NCBI GenBank assembly: GCA_963691655.1
Contig: OY829326.1
Span: forward strand, 143,114,998-143,178,997
Length of the DNA: 64,000 bases
Source of the DNA: Toxonevra muliebris
Lineage: Eukaryota; Arthropoda; Insecta; Diptera; Pallopteridae
Reading direction: 5' to 3'
Of this stretch, positions 11,610 to 21,715 are shown one piece after another. The notes beneath the pieces are model-generated. The model saw only the letters and a list, made by a program, of their open reading frames with translations. It did not search any database and had not been told where the DNA came from. Each line of letters begins with the position of its first letter. Position 1 is the stretch's first letter. Both the position numbers and the translations under genes were made by a program.

Positions 11610-12046
11610 TTGCTTGAACTTGGTCGACATTTAGTTTTTTGAAGAGATCTACGCCGCCTGTATCTTTGACTCGCTCTTTAAATAAGGGTGTTACAGTACA
11701 GCAAAACTGGCTCCAATTATCTAACAGAAGATCTTCTTTGCCGGGAAATAATTGTTTGAAGTCGGATTCAATCTTTGAAAATAGAATTGAAATTAAACTA
11801 AATATTGCAATATACCAACAAGTAATAACGAAAACACACATGATTGAAAACTTACCAAGCGAAACCCGAAACTTTGTTTTAATGATGGCCACGCTTCTAA
11901 GATGTTATGCAATAAAGGAGTACTTTTGAAAAATTCCTGTCGATATGTAAAAGTGAGCTGCCACTTAGAAAGAAGTTCATCGTAAGGTTCTGTGCTGAAT
12001 TTCAACCAATTTTTTGCTGCTTCGTCATCAATACTGGAATTGTAAT
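11610..12046 (-). pseudogene. Two-exon coding remnant, unassigned SAMD3-like family
   Basis: The exon at 12046-11856 encodes IDDEAAKNWLKFSTEPYDEL and LLHNILEAWPSLKQSFGFRL. It ends at a good donor (GTAAG, 11851-11855). The exon at 11772-11610 opens after TTTTCAAAG, encodes IESDFKQLFPGKEDLLLDNW and then FKERVKDTGGVDLFKKL, and ends at a GTAAGG donor. The order 'WP..K...G..L then DF..LFP....L...W..F' resembles a multicopy insect protein family often annotated as sterile-alpha-motif-domain-3-like, whose function I do not know. A possible third exon lies near 11540-11274 (LIVLKKYTW and similar), but it is poorly preserved. Intact splice signals and codons suggest recent decay or a still-spliced fragment. 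No upstream exon was identified. Confidence 0.45.
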
Positions 12047-13079
12047 CTATAAACATGTGCAAAAAATTGGAATAATAAATTTACATCAACAAATTTAAAA
12101 TAAGATACTTTTATGACAGCTACTCTGCAAAACTGATTTTTTTTTTTTTAGCAATAACACAATTTTTCCTCAGCTTATATAAACAGTTGTGATACTTAGC
12201 ATACAAACAGCCTCCGGGTTTTTTGTCTTTTCTATTAATGAAATATATCTCCTATTCAATATGAAAAACATATGTAATAGTATTAGAACGACATAAAAAT
12301 ATTAACGTAGGAAAATTACTGGAATTTCAATACTTTTGATTGAATAGAAAAATAGCTGAACTATATTTTGTAGGTAATTATTGAATCATGTAAACCCAAA
12401 TTTTAAGACTATAACCCACTTTGTGATTTGCTGCTTCTCCTTTTTAATACTAATTTTATATTATAATCATCAAAAACTATTAGCTTTTCTTTATTAAACA
12501 CAAAACAATGAAACAGAACTTTATTAATTGTATTCCTTAAATTGATCAGTTTTTCGCTACCGTATGACTGCGAGTTACATTTGTAACATTGGTTCAGTTG
12601 AAGTTCTAAGTGGTGGACCCATATGTAGCGTATCGGAACTTTGCCATAGCGTACTGAGGCCTTTAGACCACGAACTCAACGACCGAATACAGACTACCGA
12701 ACCTTACAGCCAACTGATGACAATTTTCAAGGTATATACTTGTTATGTGTATAATTTGATTTTTGCTTTCACGATTATTGACCACAAATGTTGGAAAATC
12801 GAAAAGTATTAGCTCTGAAAAGATCAGAGCAGGAACATTTGTTTTAAATTGAATAATATTTTCAGATCAGGCTTGCCGCTGGAAAATTTTTAATTTTTCC
12901 AGTTAATACAGTTTTGGCCTGCTGCCTATTCGTTACTAGGTTTCAAATCTGGTTTTAGCCATTTTTAGCAATTTGCAACCATAAATTGTGATTTTATTTG
13001 AGAAAATACCTAAATTCTGAAATAAAGTGCAGTGGAACTGCTTCGTTTGTAATTTTGTTGAGCCTGTTTCACGTATAAG

Positions 13080-13480
13080 AGACTAACAGTAATCGCTGAG
13101 CATACCCTCATCTCAAAAGCCTTTGCAGTTTTCTTAAATTTTCTGTAAATCTTAATGTACCAGCTCTCCTTGCTCATCGCTTGTATCGCCTAAATTTTCA
13201 GGGAAGTAATCCACAAAAGAAGTAAGAAAATGGACTTTTCTGTAATTCTTTAAAAGATCGGAATTAATTTGATGGTACTCGTAACTGTTCCTTCCACCAA
13301 GGAAGTTTCGAATGACGTTCTTGAATGATCTCCAAATTTCTAATATCTAATCTCAACTCCATTTATGGTTTTCGTATAGGATATCCTGAGAAATTGATTA
13401 ATTAGATACTAAAAACTCGAACGATCTCTATAAAGCACCACAAATATAACAAAAATTCTCCGCACTGACTTTGTACAAAA
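13080..13480 (-). pseudogene. Remnant of an unnamed multicopy insect protein family (FPENLG type)
   Basis: Reading minus from about 13475 the frames give AENFCYICG, a Cys-pair start. After several stops come NVIRNFLGGRNSYEY near 13290, then VHFLTSFVDYFPENLGDTSD with EQGELVH near 13190, and finally DEGMLSDYC near 13100. These blocks, in this order, match an uncharacterised family expanded in many insects, which I recall having the signature HSHLDFFP, NLG, SDE.GERFH and ADYCW. A second relic of the family lies at 36890-37165. Function is unknown, and its repeated presence among transposon debris suggests an element-encoded protein. Frameshifts and stops show it is dead. Confidence 0.55.
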
Positions 13481-13667
13481 TTCTTGCCATTTTTATCACT
13501 CTGTTCGGTTTGAAATCTTAAAAAATACGTTTTGAATACAATTGAAGCGAATATGGTACGCACGACGATTTTTGTTGATTTCTAGACATCGACATAAATA
13601 ATAACATTTTCCAACATTTTCGCGTCCCAAAAAATTTGCATCTTATGAACAGTTTTGTGGTTCACTG

Positions 13668-14314
13668 TATGTTTATCCTTAGGCCTCAATTGCTTCTTTT
13701 TTTTTTTTTGCAATTTAGATATGATTCTTAATGAGGCGACAATCTTTGTTTATGAGTAATGAAGTTGTTAACTTGTTAAGCCTATATTTCAGTCTTGCCT
13801 AATTAGAAATGTGTACTTGAAATTTTGTGGAATATTTTAGTACTGATGTACAGATTTACCTTTTATTTATGTACCGCATGAAAAGTATTCGCCGTGGTAA
13901 GTAGATCTTTACGCAAAAACGACATTATTAAATTCGACAATTAATTTAAATGATAAATAGAAAGTAAAAAATAAAATTTGTTTGCGGAACCACTTCAGAA
14001 AATGTCAAACTTCCAAGAGTTAATGTAAATTTAAAAAACCAATACTAGTATTTAAAATGAATTTCGCTCTTTTCCAAAGTAATATGTACAACATTAATGA
14101 ATACGCAAAGCCTAGGTCTTCAGATTTATTTTAACTAAAGGATCATGTTAAAAATGCTCCAAACCGAATATCGTTTCTCATGAACCCGTTTAAAGTACTT
14201 GACTTAAGCAAGGTTTAGCTCAATTTTAAGAACATTATCTGCAATTTTTAATGAGAAATTCCGGATTTTGCTAATTTTTTTTTTTTAGACCAACTAATCA
14301 TAGTAAAAAAATAC
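13668..14314. other. Intergenic, no gene seen
   Basis: AT-rich sequence without supported frames, tandem repeats or element ends. Confidence 0.4.
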
Positions 14315-14317
14315 CAC

Positions 14318-14535
14318 TTCGATAGTTTAGTAGATAGTGCAAAAGACTTTCACCCAAAAGGTTGCGGATTCGAATTCCATCTCGGTCTGGTGGTTAATTA
14401 TTCATTATCGATATGAAGTGAATGAGAACTATAAGAAAGTGTACAAGTACACACCTTGGCTGGTAATGGCGAAACTATCAAGCTGATAAAAAATTACCAC
14501 ACAGCCGTTCGGAATCGGCGTTAAACTGTAGGTTC
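14318..14535 (+). mobile_element. tRNA-headed SINE with LINE-like tail
   Basis: The head has a pol III A box TAGTTTAGTAG (14323-14333), fitting TRGYNNARNNG, and a B box-like GGATTCGAATTCC (14366-14378) with two mismatches to the consensus. A body of about 100 bp follows. The tail has ACAGCCGTTCGGAATCGGC and then TTAAACTGTAGG, a 3' segment I associate with RTE-type LINE tails in insects. Head, body and LINE-like tail in that order define a SINE. No target duplication was identified. Confidence 0.5.
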
Positions 14536-14542
14536 AAACATT

Positions 14543-14613
14543 ACAACTGTGGTCTAGTTGCAGAGTGCCAGACTCTTGTCTCTGAAGACCCGAGTTCGTT
14601 TCTCGGCTTGGGT
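14543..14613 (+). other. tRNA-like unit (pseudo-tRNA or second SINE head)
   Basis: It has an A box TGGTCTAGTTG (14550-14560), a B box-like GAGTTCGTTTC (14592-14602), an intact T-arm stem CCGAG/CTCGG around the loop, and an anticodon-like stem CAGA/TCTG with an 8-nt rather than 7-nt loop. The acceptor stem does not close well. It starts a few bases after the SINE tail but is a separate tRNA-like fold. A functional tRNA is unlikely. Confidence 0.4.
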
Positions 14614-16850
14614 ATGTTTCTTATTTATATTTCTTTCTCTCTTCCTTTCTTTCTTTCATAACTTGGGGCTTTGGTACAATATATGCCTGAGTTTCGATTC
14701 ATGCTTTCTTCTAATAATAATCATAGTAAAAATCTCTAAAAAATTCATAGTAGTTTTTTAGTTCAAACGCGAAATTCGCGGTGAAAAAATCGCGAAACTA
14801 TTTACATACGATTTTTTCTTACTAAATACTAAATAGGTTTACAGCTCTGATTTTTCTTATGCAAATAAGTTACTTCCGAATACTTATACTCCAATTTTTT
14901 CAGATTTTTGCAAGATGTGGCCGGGGGTCAAAAAAATTAAGAACCAATTAAATTGGTATTTTATATGAAAGTAATTTACTTGTAACACCATACGGCTTAT
15001 GAAAAAAATCAATCAATAACTAATAACTATCAAATTTTTTTTGCACAAAATTTGTTTTCTGAAAATTAAAAAAAAAAAATTTCGTTTCCGAGTTATGGTG
15101 CATCGCATTCATTACACAGCGACAAAAAAAAACTTTTCTTTTAGTGCTTCAAATATTTTAGGTGTTATTGGAAGCAGAACATCAACCTGAGTATTTTGCT
15201 AGTATTCCTGTGTAAATTACGTGACAAGTACTAAATACTTTCATGATTATAAGATTCAACCCCTGATTTTTGGCAGGCTAAAAGTATAACAAAACCAAAA
15301 ATGGTTTTCAAAAGCTAAAGCGAAAATATTTTAGTTTTAAGTTGGTATGATTGAATGCAAAACGTTTCGTATAATTATTTATAATTAAGAAAATTTATAT
15401 AAAACCGAAATTGTTATGAAATTTTTTAATATATTTTATTATTATCATATAAAATAAAATATTCATGTTTTTATGTTTTGGATCTGAAACTGCTGCCAAT
15501 TAGTATTTCAACAATTCAACCAGCAGCTTGCTTGCAATAGCCTCTCATTCCTGCCATCTTTCGAGATAATGACGCCATTTCTGATACGAATCTATTATTA
15601 TATCACGAATTTTTTGTGTGGCTGACTACTTACATTTATAGTAACTACTCATTGTAAATGAAATTAACATTTTCGCAATTATGGGTGAGAGCTTCACGAA
15701 TGCAACTAGAGCTCCTGGACCGTATTAATAGGATACAGTAGGGTTCCCAGCTCTGTTGACTCCTTGGAACACCGTAGAAACGTGGCTTGTGTGAATCTGT
15801 TCTACCGGTATTTTCATGGTAGATATTCCGCTGAGGTACGGAATTTGATTCCATCAGTTCATGTGTTCCCCAGAACTACACGAACTGCAATCGGCAGTCA
15901 CGCATTCCACGCGGATATGGTACCCTAACGCACCACGCATTACAGAGACAGTTCTTTTCTCTGCCGTGCCTCGCGTATATAGAATAAGCTTCCTGCAACC
16001 GTTTTTCCTGATTTTTACGACCTCCCCAAATTGAAAACAGACGTTCACAACTTTTTCCCCTTATTTTCTCCTACCACTAATCTATCTTCCTACCTCAATC
16101 AACGCAATGCTTTGCATTCATAGGCGTACCCCCTGAGTGTTGATTGATTAAATAAAAAAAAAATAAAAAAAAACATATATTTTCATTTATTTTACTTCTT
16201 TAATAATTGTTAATTGTTTTGTATTGTTTTGTATTTTTAAAATATTTTACGTGGGTATATAATACAACACTTTTTTACAGTCAACATAAAAAGCATTTCG
16301 CACTTATTCGAGCGTATTTTATACACATTTTACACATAAACAATGAACTTTTTTACAGTCTGGCAAATAATCAAATGTCGACGTTGCTGTTTTAGAAAAA
16401 AAAAAACTCGCTTCAATGTTTCTTTATGTTTTCATAATTTTTCTTTTGTTTTGCTTTGAAGCAACTTTTGGAGTGCTACTTTTGTTTCAAAGTCTACAAA
16501 AAGTTTTGTAAATCAAGAAAAGAGGTATGTTTTGTCTAATTTTTGTTTAATTTGTTTTCTGTGTATAATTAGAGTGGATCGATTTTTTTGTTTTTTTTTT
16601 TCAAATCAGTTATATATGTATTTTCTGAAAGGTCTTGAAAAATTTTCTCGATGGAATTTGAAAATTTTTCTTTCTGTTTTTTTATTTGTTTTCTGTCTCA
16701 AAAAATAGTACAAAAAATCTTAGAAAATCGTTAAGAAAGAGAAAGATTTAGAGACACACAACCACCATATTTTTATACTTTGTCTGGTTTAGACAGAACG
16801 TCTGAGGCTTCTATGCAGTAATAATTGTGAGACGATCACAAAAATATTTT
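14614..16850. other. Mostly unassigned; possible decayed coding patch at 15480-16050
   Basis: The minus-strand frames at 15645-15854 and 15854-16048 abut and together with 15480-15640 look more protein-like in composition than the surroundings (for example QIHTSHVSTVFQGVNRAGN in another frame). I recognise no family. The rest is AT-rich with long T tracts and no element ends. Confidence 0.3.
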
Positions 16851-17397
16851 TGATGTGTAAACATTTTAGCTCACGGTATGGGCAAAATTTCAAATGTGAA
16901 AAATGTAAGAATAACTGTATCGTAAGATGTAAGATAACTGTAACGTCCAGTTCCCCTCTCGCTCACACTACTGCGCGGCATGACTGTGCTACTCTAAACA
17001 ACAAAGAAAAGAGAGAAGAGAAGAAGAGAGGGAGAAATTAAAATACGAGCGGAGATTGTTTGTTTATGTTTCGATCAATTTACTCACTCATATATGTACA
17101 TACGAAAACAAAATGTGTGTGTACATTTATTCGTGGCAGAATTATTTGTTGGTGTTAAACGTGCGGACATCGACTATACCATGCAAGCAGAGAAGTCGCC
17201 GTAGCAAACAGGCGTTTAATAGGTTTTGCATTCGGTTAGTTAGATTGCATTAAAATTAAATATTTTTTAAAATATAAAAACAATACAAAATGATAAGTAC
17301 TTAATAAAGAATCTAGGTTTCAATAAATGCATTAAAAAGTATTTAGTGATAATGATAGAAAGCCACGGCATTATAAAAATTTTGCTTTGTACAATAA

Positions 17398-17645
17398 TCT
17401 AGAAAGGCAACCCTTTTTTTATCAATGTAAATAGCAAAAATGTTAAACAGAAAAAATCAAACTTATTTATTATTATTATTTACTTATTATATTTATTATA
17501 TTATTATTTATTATTATTATTATATTATTTACTTCAAAGAAAATACATTGTTTCTTATTTTTATTAAATGCAGTTAAGGCAAATCTCTTTGCGGTGCTTT
17601 TAAAAAGTAGTGGGGTGACTGTTCACCCCAGTTGCTTTTCTAAGG
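17398..17645. mobile_element. TTAA-type MITE captured inside HINE copy A
   Basis: All three HINE copies contain an insert whose ends pair: (TTAA)CCTTAGAAAGGCAAC on one side and GTTGCCTTTCTAAGG(TTAA) on the other, with small substitutions. In copy A the right TTAA is intact (17646-17649) and the left is mutated. A TTAA target is typical of piggyBac-like elements. Copy A is longer than B and C here because a TTA microsatellite has expanded inside the insert. Confidence 0.55.
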
Positions 17646-17666
17646 TTAAATGCGGAAAGCACTTAT

Positions 17667-17742
17667 CGTCGCCTGAGAATTGATTTGGCGTATGTGTGTA
17701 CAAATTCATATACCTATACGCCAAATCAATTCTCAGGCGACG
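17667..17742. repeat. 26-bp perfect palindrome arms in HINE copy A
   Basis: The arm at 17667-17692 (beginning CGTCGCCTGAGAATTG) is the exact reverse complement of the arm at 17717-17742, with a 24-nt loop. Copy C has the same perfect structure at 34521-34596. Copy B keeps only one arm (about 22244-22263). Confidence 0.9.
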
Positions 17743-18234
17743 TTATGTAAAATTTTCAAATCTAATAAAATTTCAAATCGACAAAAAGAAAAAACTTAAA
17801 GCGCGCAAAAAAAGATGCAATTGCATTTGCGTATATGCGAGCATATCGTGCCCGATGCATTGAGTAAAAGAAAAATGATTCAACTACAACATATCAGCCC
17901 AATTCACGATTTGGTGCAAATGCAAAATATTTCTGCTATCACAACAACAAATACATGCGATATGGAACAAAAATTTGCATTTGCATTGATGCAAGGCCAT
18001 TTGCAATTAATAGTGAATTGGGATATTACATAAATATATATAAAAGATAATGATGTCTAATAAATTTTTAAGTTTATAAAAGAATTCTTTTAATTTGAAT
18101 TATTTACCTAAGCATATAGATTATACATCAAATCCCTATATATGACTATACATATGTGAGCTTATGTATATGGCATTCAGTTGGTTTAACTGTTTACACA
18201 TCAAATATCTTGCGTGTCTTGCACGCATCCATTG

Positions 18235-20202
18235 TTTTTTTAATTTTTGTAGTCAAAAGCATTATTGAGTATGCCACATGTAAGACCTTAAACCACTAAA
18301 TTAGATCAGTGGCAGTATAAAATCATACCTGTGATCAAAAAACCTTTTGAGTCATTAGTAAAAGTTTAGAACTCGAATACAGTGTTATTCGTCCCTACTC
18401 CACACAATGCATATTATTAATCCGTAATTGTGTTTGCATTTACATAGAACCCCAACAGATTAATAATTTTTCACTTTTCGTTATTTCATTTTTAGTAAAA
18501 TTTCTACGTAAATTCATAGGTAAATATTTTGTTCGAAAGACTTTCCTTCAATCTACAACCATTCGCTCTATTATAATTTTAATGCACTTAAAAGTAAAGC
18601 AAAACTCTACGAACGGAGAGCGACATTTAGAGTATTTCAATCAGCATAAAATCTAATTAAATACTAAAAGCTTGCAGACTGAAATGTGCATTAAAACTCA
18701 TTGGAGGAAAATAAGGAAAAATTGTGATTGCAGTGGTTATATACATATTTTTAAAGGAAAAAGAATTTGGCATGAAGGGTAAGGCAAAGTATAATTAAAA
18801 GTTAAAATAAGGCAGTATTTTCTGATTAATATTTTGTGTTGCTCTAACTCACAACAATTATTTTATATTACTTTTTGGTTATTATGTTTACTTTTTCGTT
18901 TTAAAACAATGCCTACTAGTGAAGAATACGTTTAAATTCTTTGAACTTTTTGATAAAGTTTGCTCTTGTCGGACATTGTAATTGCATTTCTAAACTAAAA
19001 TCTGTCAAAAATGAGACGGCAACAATACTGACATAGAAAAAATTATTAAAATTGTTTTGGGAGATTTACGATTTTCTTCTATCTCTTTGGCAATTAAAAC
19101 CTTTTAAACCAAATACTTTCAATTATGCATGGCTAGACCAACCGATAATTCGGTTGGAAACCTCTTACATTTGTTCTATGCTGATGCCCTACCATTAATT
19201 TTGAATTTGCTGTACGAACGAGCCCTAGGTTTACTTCTATTAAAGGAGCAAAAAATATTAAATATGCGAATACTATTTTGGTACAATTGCCATCGAAGAA
19301 ACTTTACCAATTTTAAGCTACTGGCTTAATTGTTGTTATGAAAAGCTGGTTGAAACGAAATATACCAACACATGATCTCGTCACCACCAACTCTGTTTAA
19401 AAATCAATTTCTTTGATGCTCTTTTTTTTTATGCTGAATTCATATAAATATTAAAAAAAAAAAAATTATTGAAACAATTAAACAAAAAGCACAAAAACGG
19501 AAAAGGAAATGAATTGTAAAGTAAAAACCAAGTTAACAATGAACGAATTCTTTTGTTGTCAAAATTTTTATTCCTTTAAATTTGTATACCACTGCACAAA
19601 AGAAATTCAAGGTAAATAATAAGAAGAAGGAAACTTTTGAATGAAAGTAGAAACACAATTTTTTTTTTAATGTAAAGAAAACTTAACAATTTTGGTTACA
19701 TTTAAGGAAATGTCTGTAAAGTTGTCTAAAAGAAAAATTATATCTTATGTTTTAATTTAAATTTAATTTTGAATATGTAAGGTATGTAAATATAAAAACA
19801 CTTACAGGTTACAAGAATTCGTGAAGAAATGTTTGAGAATTATAAGCAGAATATTTTGGCCAAATAATTTTAATTTTTGGAAATTAACAAATGATTGAAA
19901 TGATTAGCAAATGAGCAAATTAGGAAATGGAAGTGGATTGCAACCGTAGAAATTGTGGGTTCCTCAAAAATACATGAAAAATATGAGGCCTTCTTGAATG
20001 TCAAGGGAAAGCGATTGCAACAGAATCTATTGAAAATGCCCTGTGGAAGCCTTATCCTCGTAAGAGGGGTAACTAACCCATTTCCACTCAAAGCTCTATT
20101 TATAGGAAGCTAAAGTTACTCTTTTTTAGATACTTTGATTTTGTATGAAAAGTTTATATGTGGTACGAACATATACGGAAAAGTTTATATGTGGTACGGA
20201 TA
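18235..20202. other. Intergenic, no gene seen; short tandem duplication at 20148-20202
   Basis: The frames at 19129-19329 (plus) and 19870-20091 (minus) carry no recognised motif. Just before the Tc1 element, AAAAGTTTATATGTGGTACG is present twice in tandem (starting near 20148 and 20179). Confidence 0.4.
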
Positions 20203-20390
20203 TACACTGGCGGTCACAAAAACCGCACCAGTTGCAATGCTGCTGCAATTTCGGTAATATTTCCTCACTTTGCCCAAATTCCCCTTCCTTCGTAAAGGAG
20301 ATTCCCTTGTTTAGGTTTTAACAATGTATTTAAGCGGAATTTACCATTTTTTATCGCGCTTGTTTGGCGAAAAGAAGAATTTTTAAAAAA

Positions 20391-21495
20391 GTGCCGAAAA
20401 CAACTGCAAAATATAAACAATTGTCGCACCACCAAAACGTCGAAATTTTGGTTCTTAGGTATCAAGGAGTGTCATAAAGTTAAATATATGAAGGAATCTG
20501 CTGCTTACATTTGACTGCTGTTGGACTTATCCAGAAAAAAAAGGCAATTTGAACTCGCTTGAAAAGGACAAAAGGATCAAGAAGACTAAGAAGAAATACA
20601 AAAGAAAATGGCATAACCTGAAAGAGATTTAAAAGTGTAATCACAATAAGGATAGAGCTAAAGAGCTATTACAACGTGAATATAAATGTCGAAAACTTAC
20701 GCAGAAAGAAATAAAAGTTCGGGTTGTATGGGAGACGATCAGCCAAAAAGTCATTGTTGACGAAATGGATGGAAACAAATCGCCTGGCATGGACTAAAAA
20801 CTACAGCAATTGAACTCTGGCAGACGCGAGAAAAGTTATATGATCGGGCAAATTAAACTCAATTTTTTATGCGCATTTAATCTTCGGTACGTACGTCGCT
20901 CAGATATAGAGCAATATAAGGATAACTGTGTAGCGAAAATAGTCAAATTCCCACAAAGTCATGGCTTCAATGGATTTTTCCTACTATATCCCGGGTCCCT
21001 TATGCTATATTAAAGGGGCTGTGAAAGCCCAAAAATATGGCTAAAATTTTATAGAGCAATTGCTGTAAGTCAATTGTGGTGCGCTGTCGCTCATTAATTA
21101 CGTTTTTTTTTCCGTACGACTTCTGTGGCATATCATCGCGCCAAATTGGCAAGGTTTAGTTAGTAATTAATGCCTGATGTTTGATAACTTTAGAAATGGT
21201 AAAAAAGTTAGATTATTGATTCTTATTTGTTTGCAGATTCAAAATGTTTTCGATGATGTAAGAATTTACTGGCGGGAATGATCAGGTACCTCGCGCGGTT
21301 TAAGTCCGATGGAGCTTCTCTGTCATATAATGAAACGGAAAGTTGCTCAAAACATGCCAAAGAATAAAATATTCCTTGTTTGAGTTCTGAAAAAGGTTTA
21401 GTATTAAAAAATAACGAATAATATCCTTAAAGTGGTTGTCGACTCTATGTCTTCAAGATAACGGCGATAAGAAAGGCTACGAGATGGACACCATC
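20391..21495 (+). pseudogene. Tc1 transposase pseudogene
   Basis: The frames drift, but Tc1 landmarks appear in order: KTTAKYKQLSHHQN at the N-terminus with an ATG-to-GTG start at 20391; KGQKDQED-like basic linker; LLTKWMETNRLAW and WTLAD near 20740-20820; VRRSDIEQYKDN and HGFNGFFL near 20895-20990; and LSPMELLCHIMKRKVA near 21305-21345, which corresponds to the family's third acidic motif (usually LNPIE.LW). The C-terminus DSMSS near 21455 precedes a decayed end. Numerous stops and frameshifts are present, so no product is expected. Its role in the intact element would be DDE transposition. Confidence 0.82.
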
Positions 21496-21715
21496 AAACT
21501 AAACAATTTTGCTTATGACTCTATTATGAAACAAATTAATCTTAGTTTACACCTTCAAAAAATTAACAAATATTTTTGTGTTTACATACTTTTAATCAAT
21601 ACCCTCAAAAACGTGAAATTTCTTCCAAATTTTTGTTTTAATTAAAAAGTAATAAAATTTGTGTATATGTATGATTTTTTTTTGTAATTTTGTTCATTTT
21701 GTTCACAAAAATAAA

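Larger units (their letters stand above)
10538..13667. mobile_element. Tc1-like terminal repeats bounding a 3.1-kb composite
   Basis: The left end reads CAGTGAGTCACAAAACTGTT and the reverse complement of the right end reads CAGTGAACCACAAAACTGTT. Both sit next to TA (10536-10537, 13668-13669). This pattern (CAGTG, then CACAAAACTGT) is typical of Tc1-like ends. The interior does not contain an obvious Tc1 transposase. It holds minus-strand remnants of two other families (11610-12046 and 13080-13480) and a stretch of TAAGGAAA-type repeats after a CACTGAAAAAAA start at 10564. The interior is therefore probably later insertions into, or cargo of, an old Tc1-like element. Confidence 0.62.
16851..18234 (+). 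mobile_element. HINE (Helentron-associated, non-autonomous), copy A
   Basis: The 5' end lies after a T run and reads TGATGTGTAAACA. The inverse, TGTTTACACATCA, lies internally near the 3' end (18191-18203). It is followed by a short hairpin TGCGTGT-CTT-GCACGCA (18211-18227) and then CATCCATTG and T's. An asymmetric subterminal inverted repeat followed by a 3' hairpin, with insertion among T's, is the published architecture of Helentrons and their HINE derivatives (the DINE-1 type). Copies B (21716-23031) and C (33832-35017) share both ends. The apparent frames (CKHFSSRYGQNFKC, MQLHLRICEHIV) persist only because the copies are related; none is a known protein. It contains a TTA microsatellite (17463-17532), a captured MITE (17398-17645) and a long palindrome (17667-17742). 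Confidence 0.72.

Noticed and set aside
11639..11929. 96-residue plus-strand frame
   Set aside because: Antisense to the two-exon remnant at 11610-12046, which has better residue patterns and splice sites.
16850..17041. Open frame with Cys residues (CKHFSSRYGQNFKC) repeated in three places, looking like a conserved small protein
   Set aside because: It lies inside the HINE copies and is shared only because these are copies of one element. Copy C has frame and codon losses, and the flanking non-coding sequence is equally conserved.
17815..18033. 72-residue frame rich in Gln/Ile found also at 21910-22134 (minus)
   Set aside because: Same reason: repeated element sequence with no domain. The matching part of copy C is frame-shifted.
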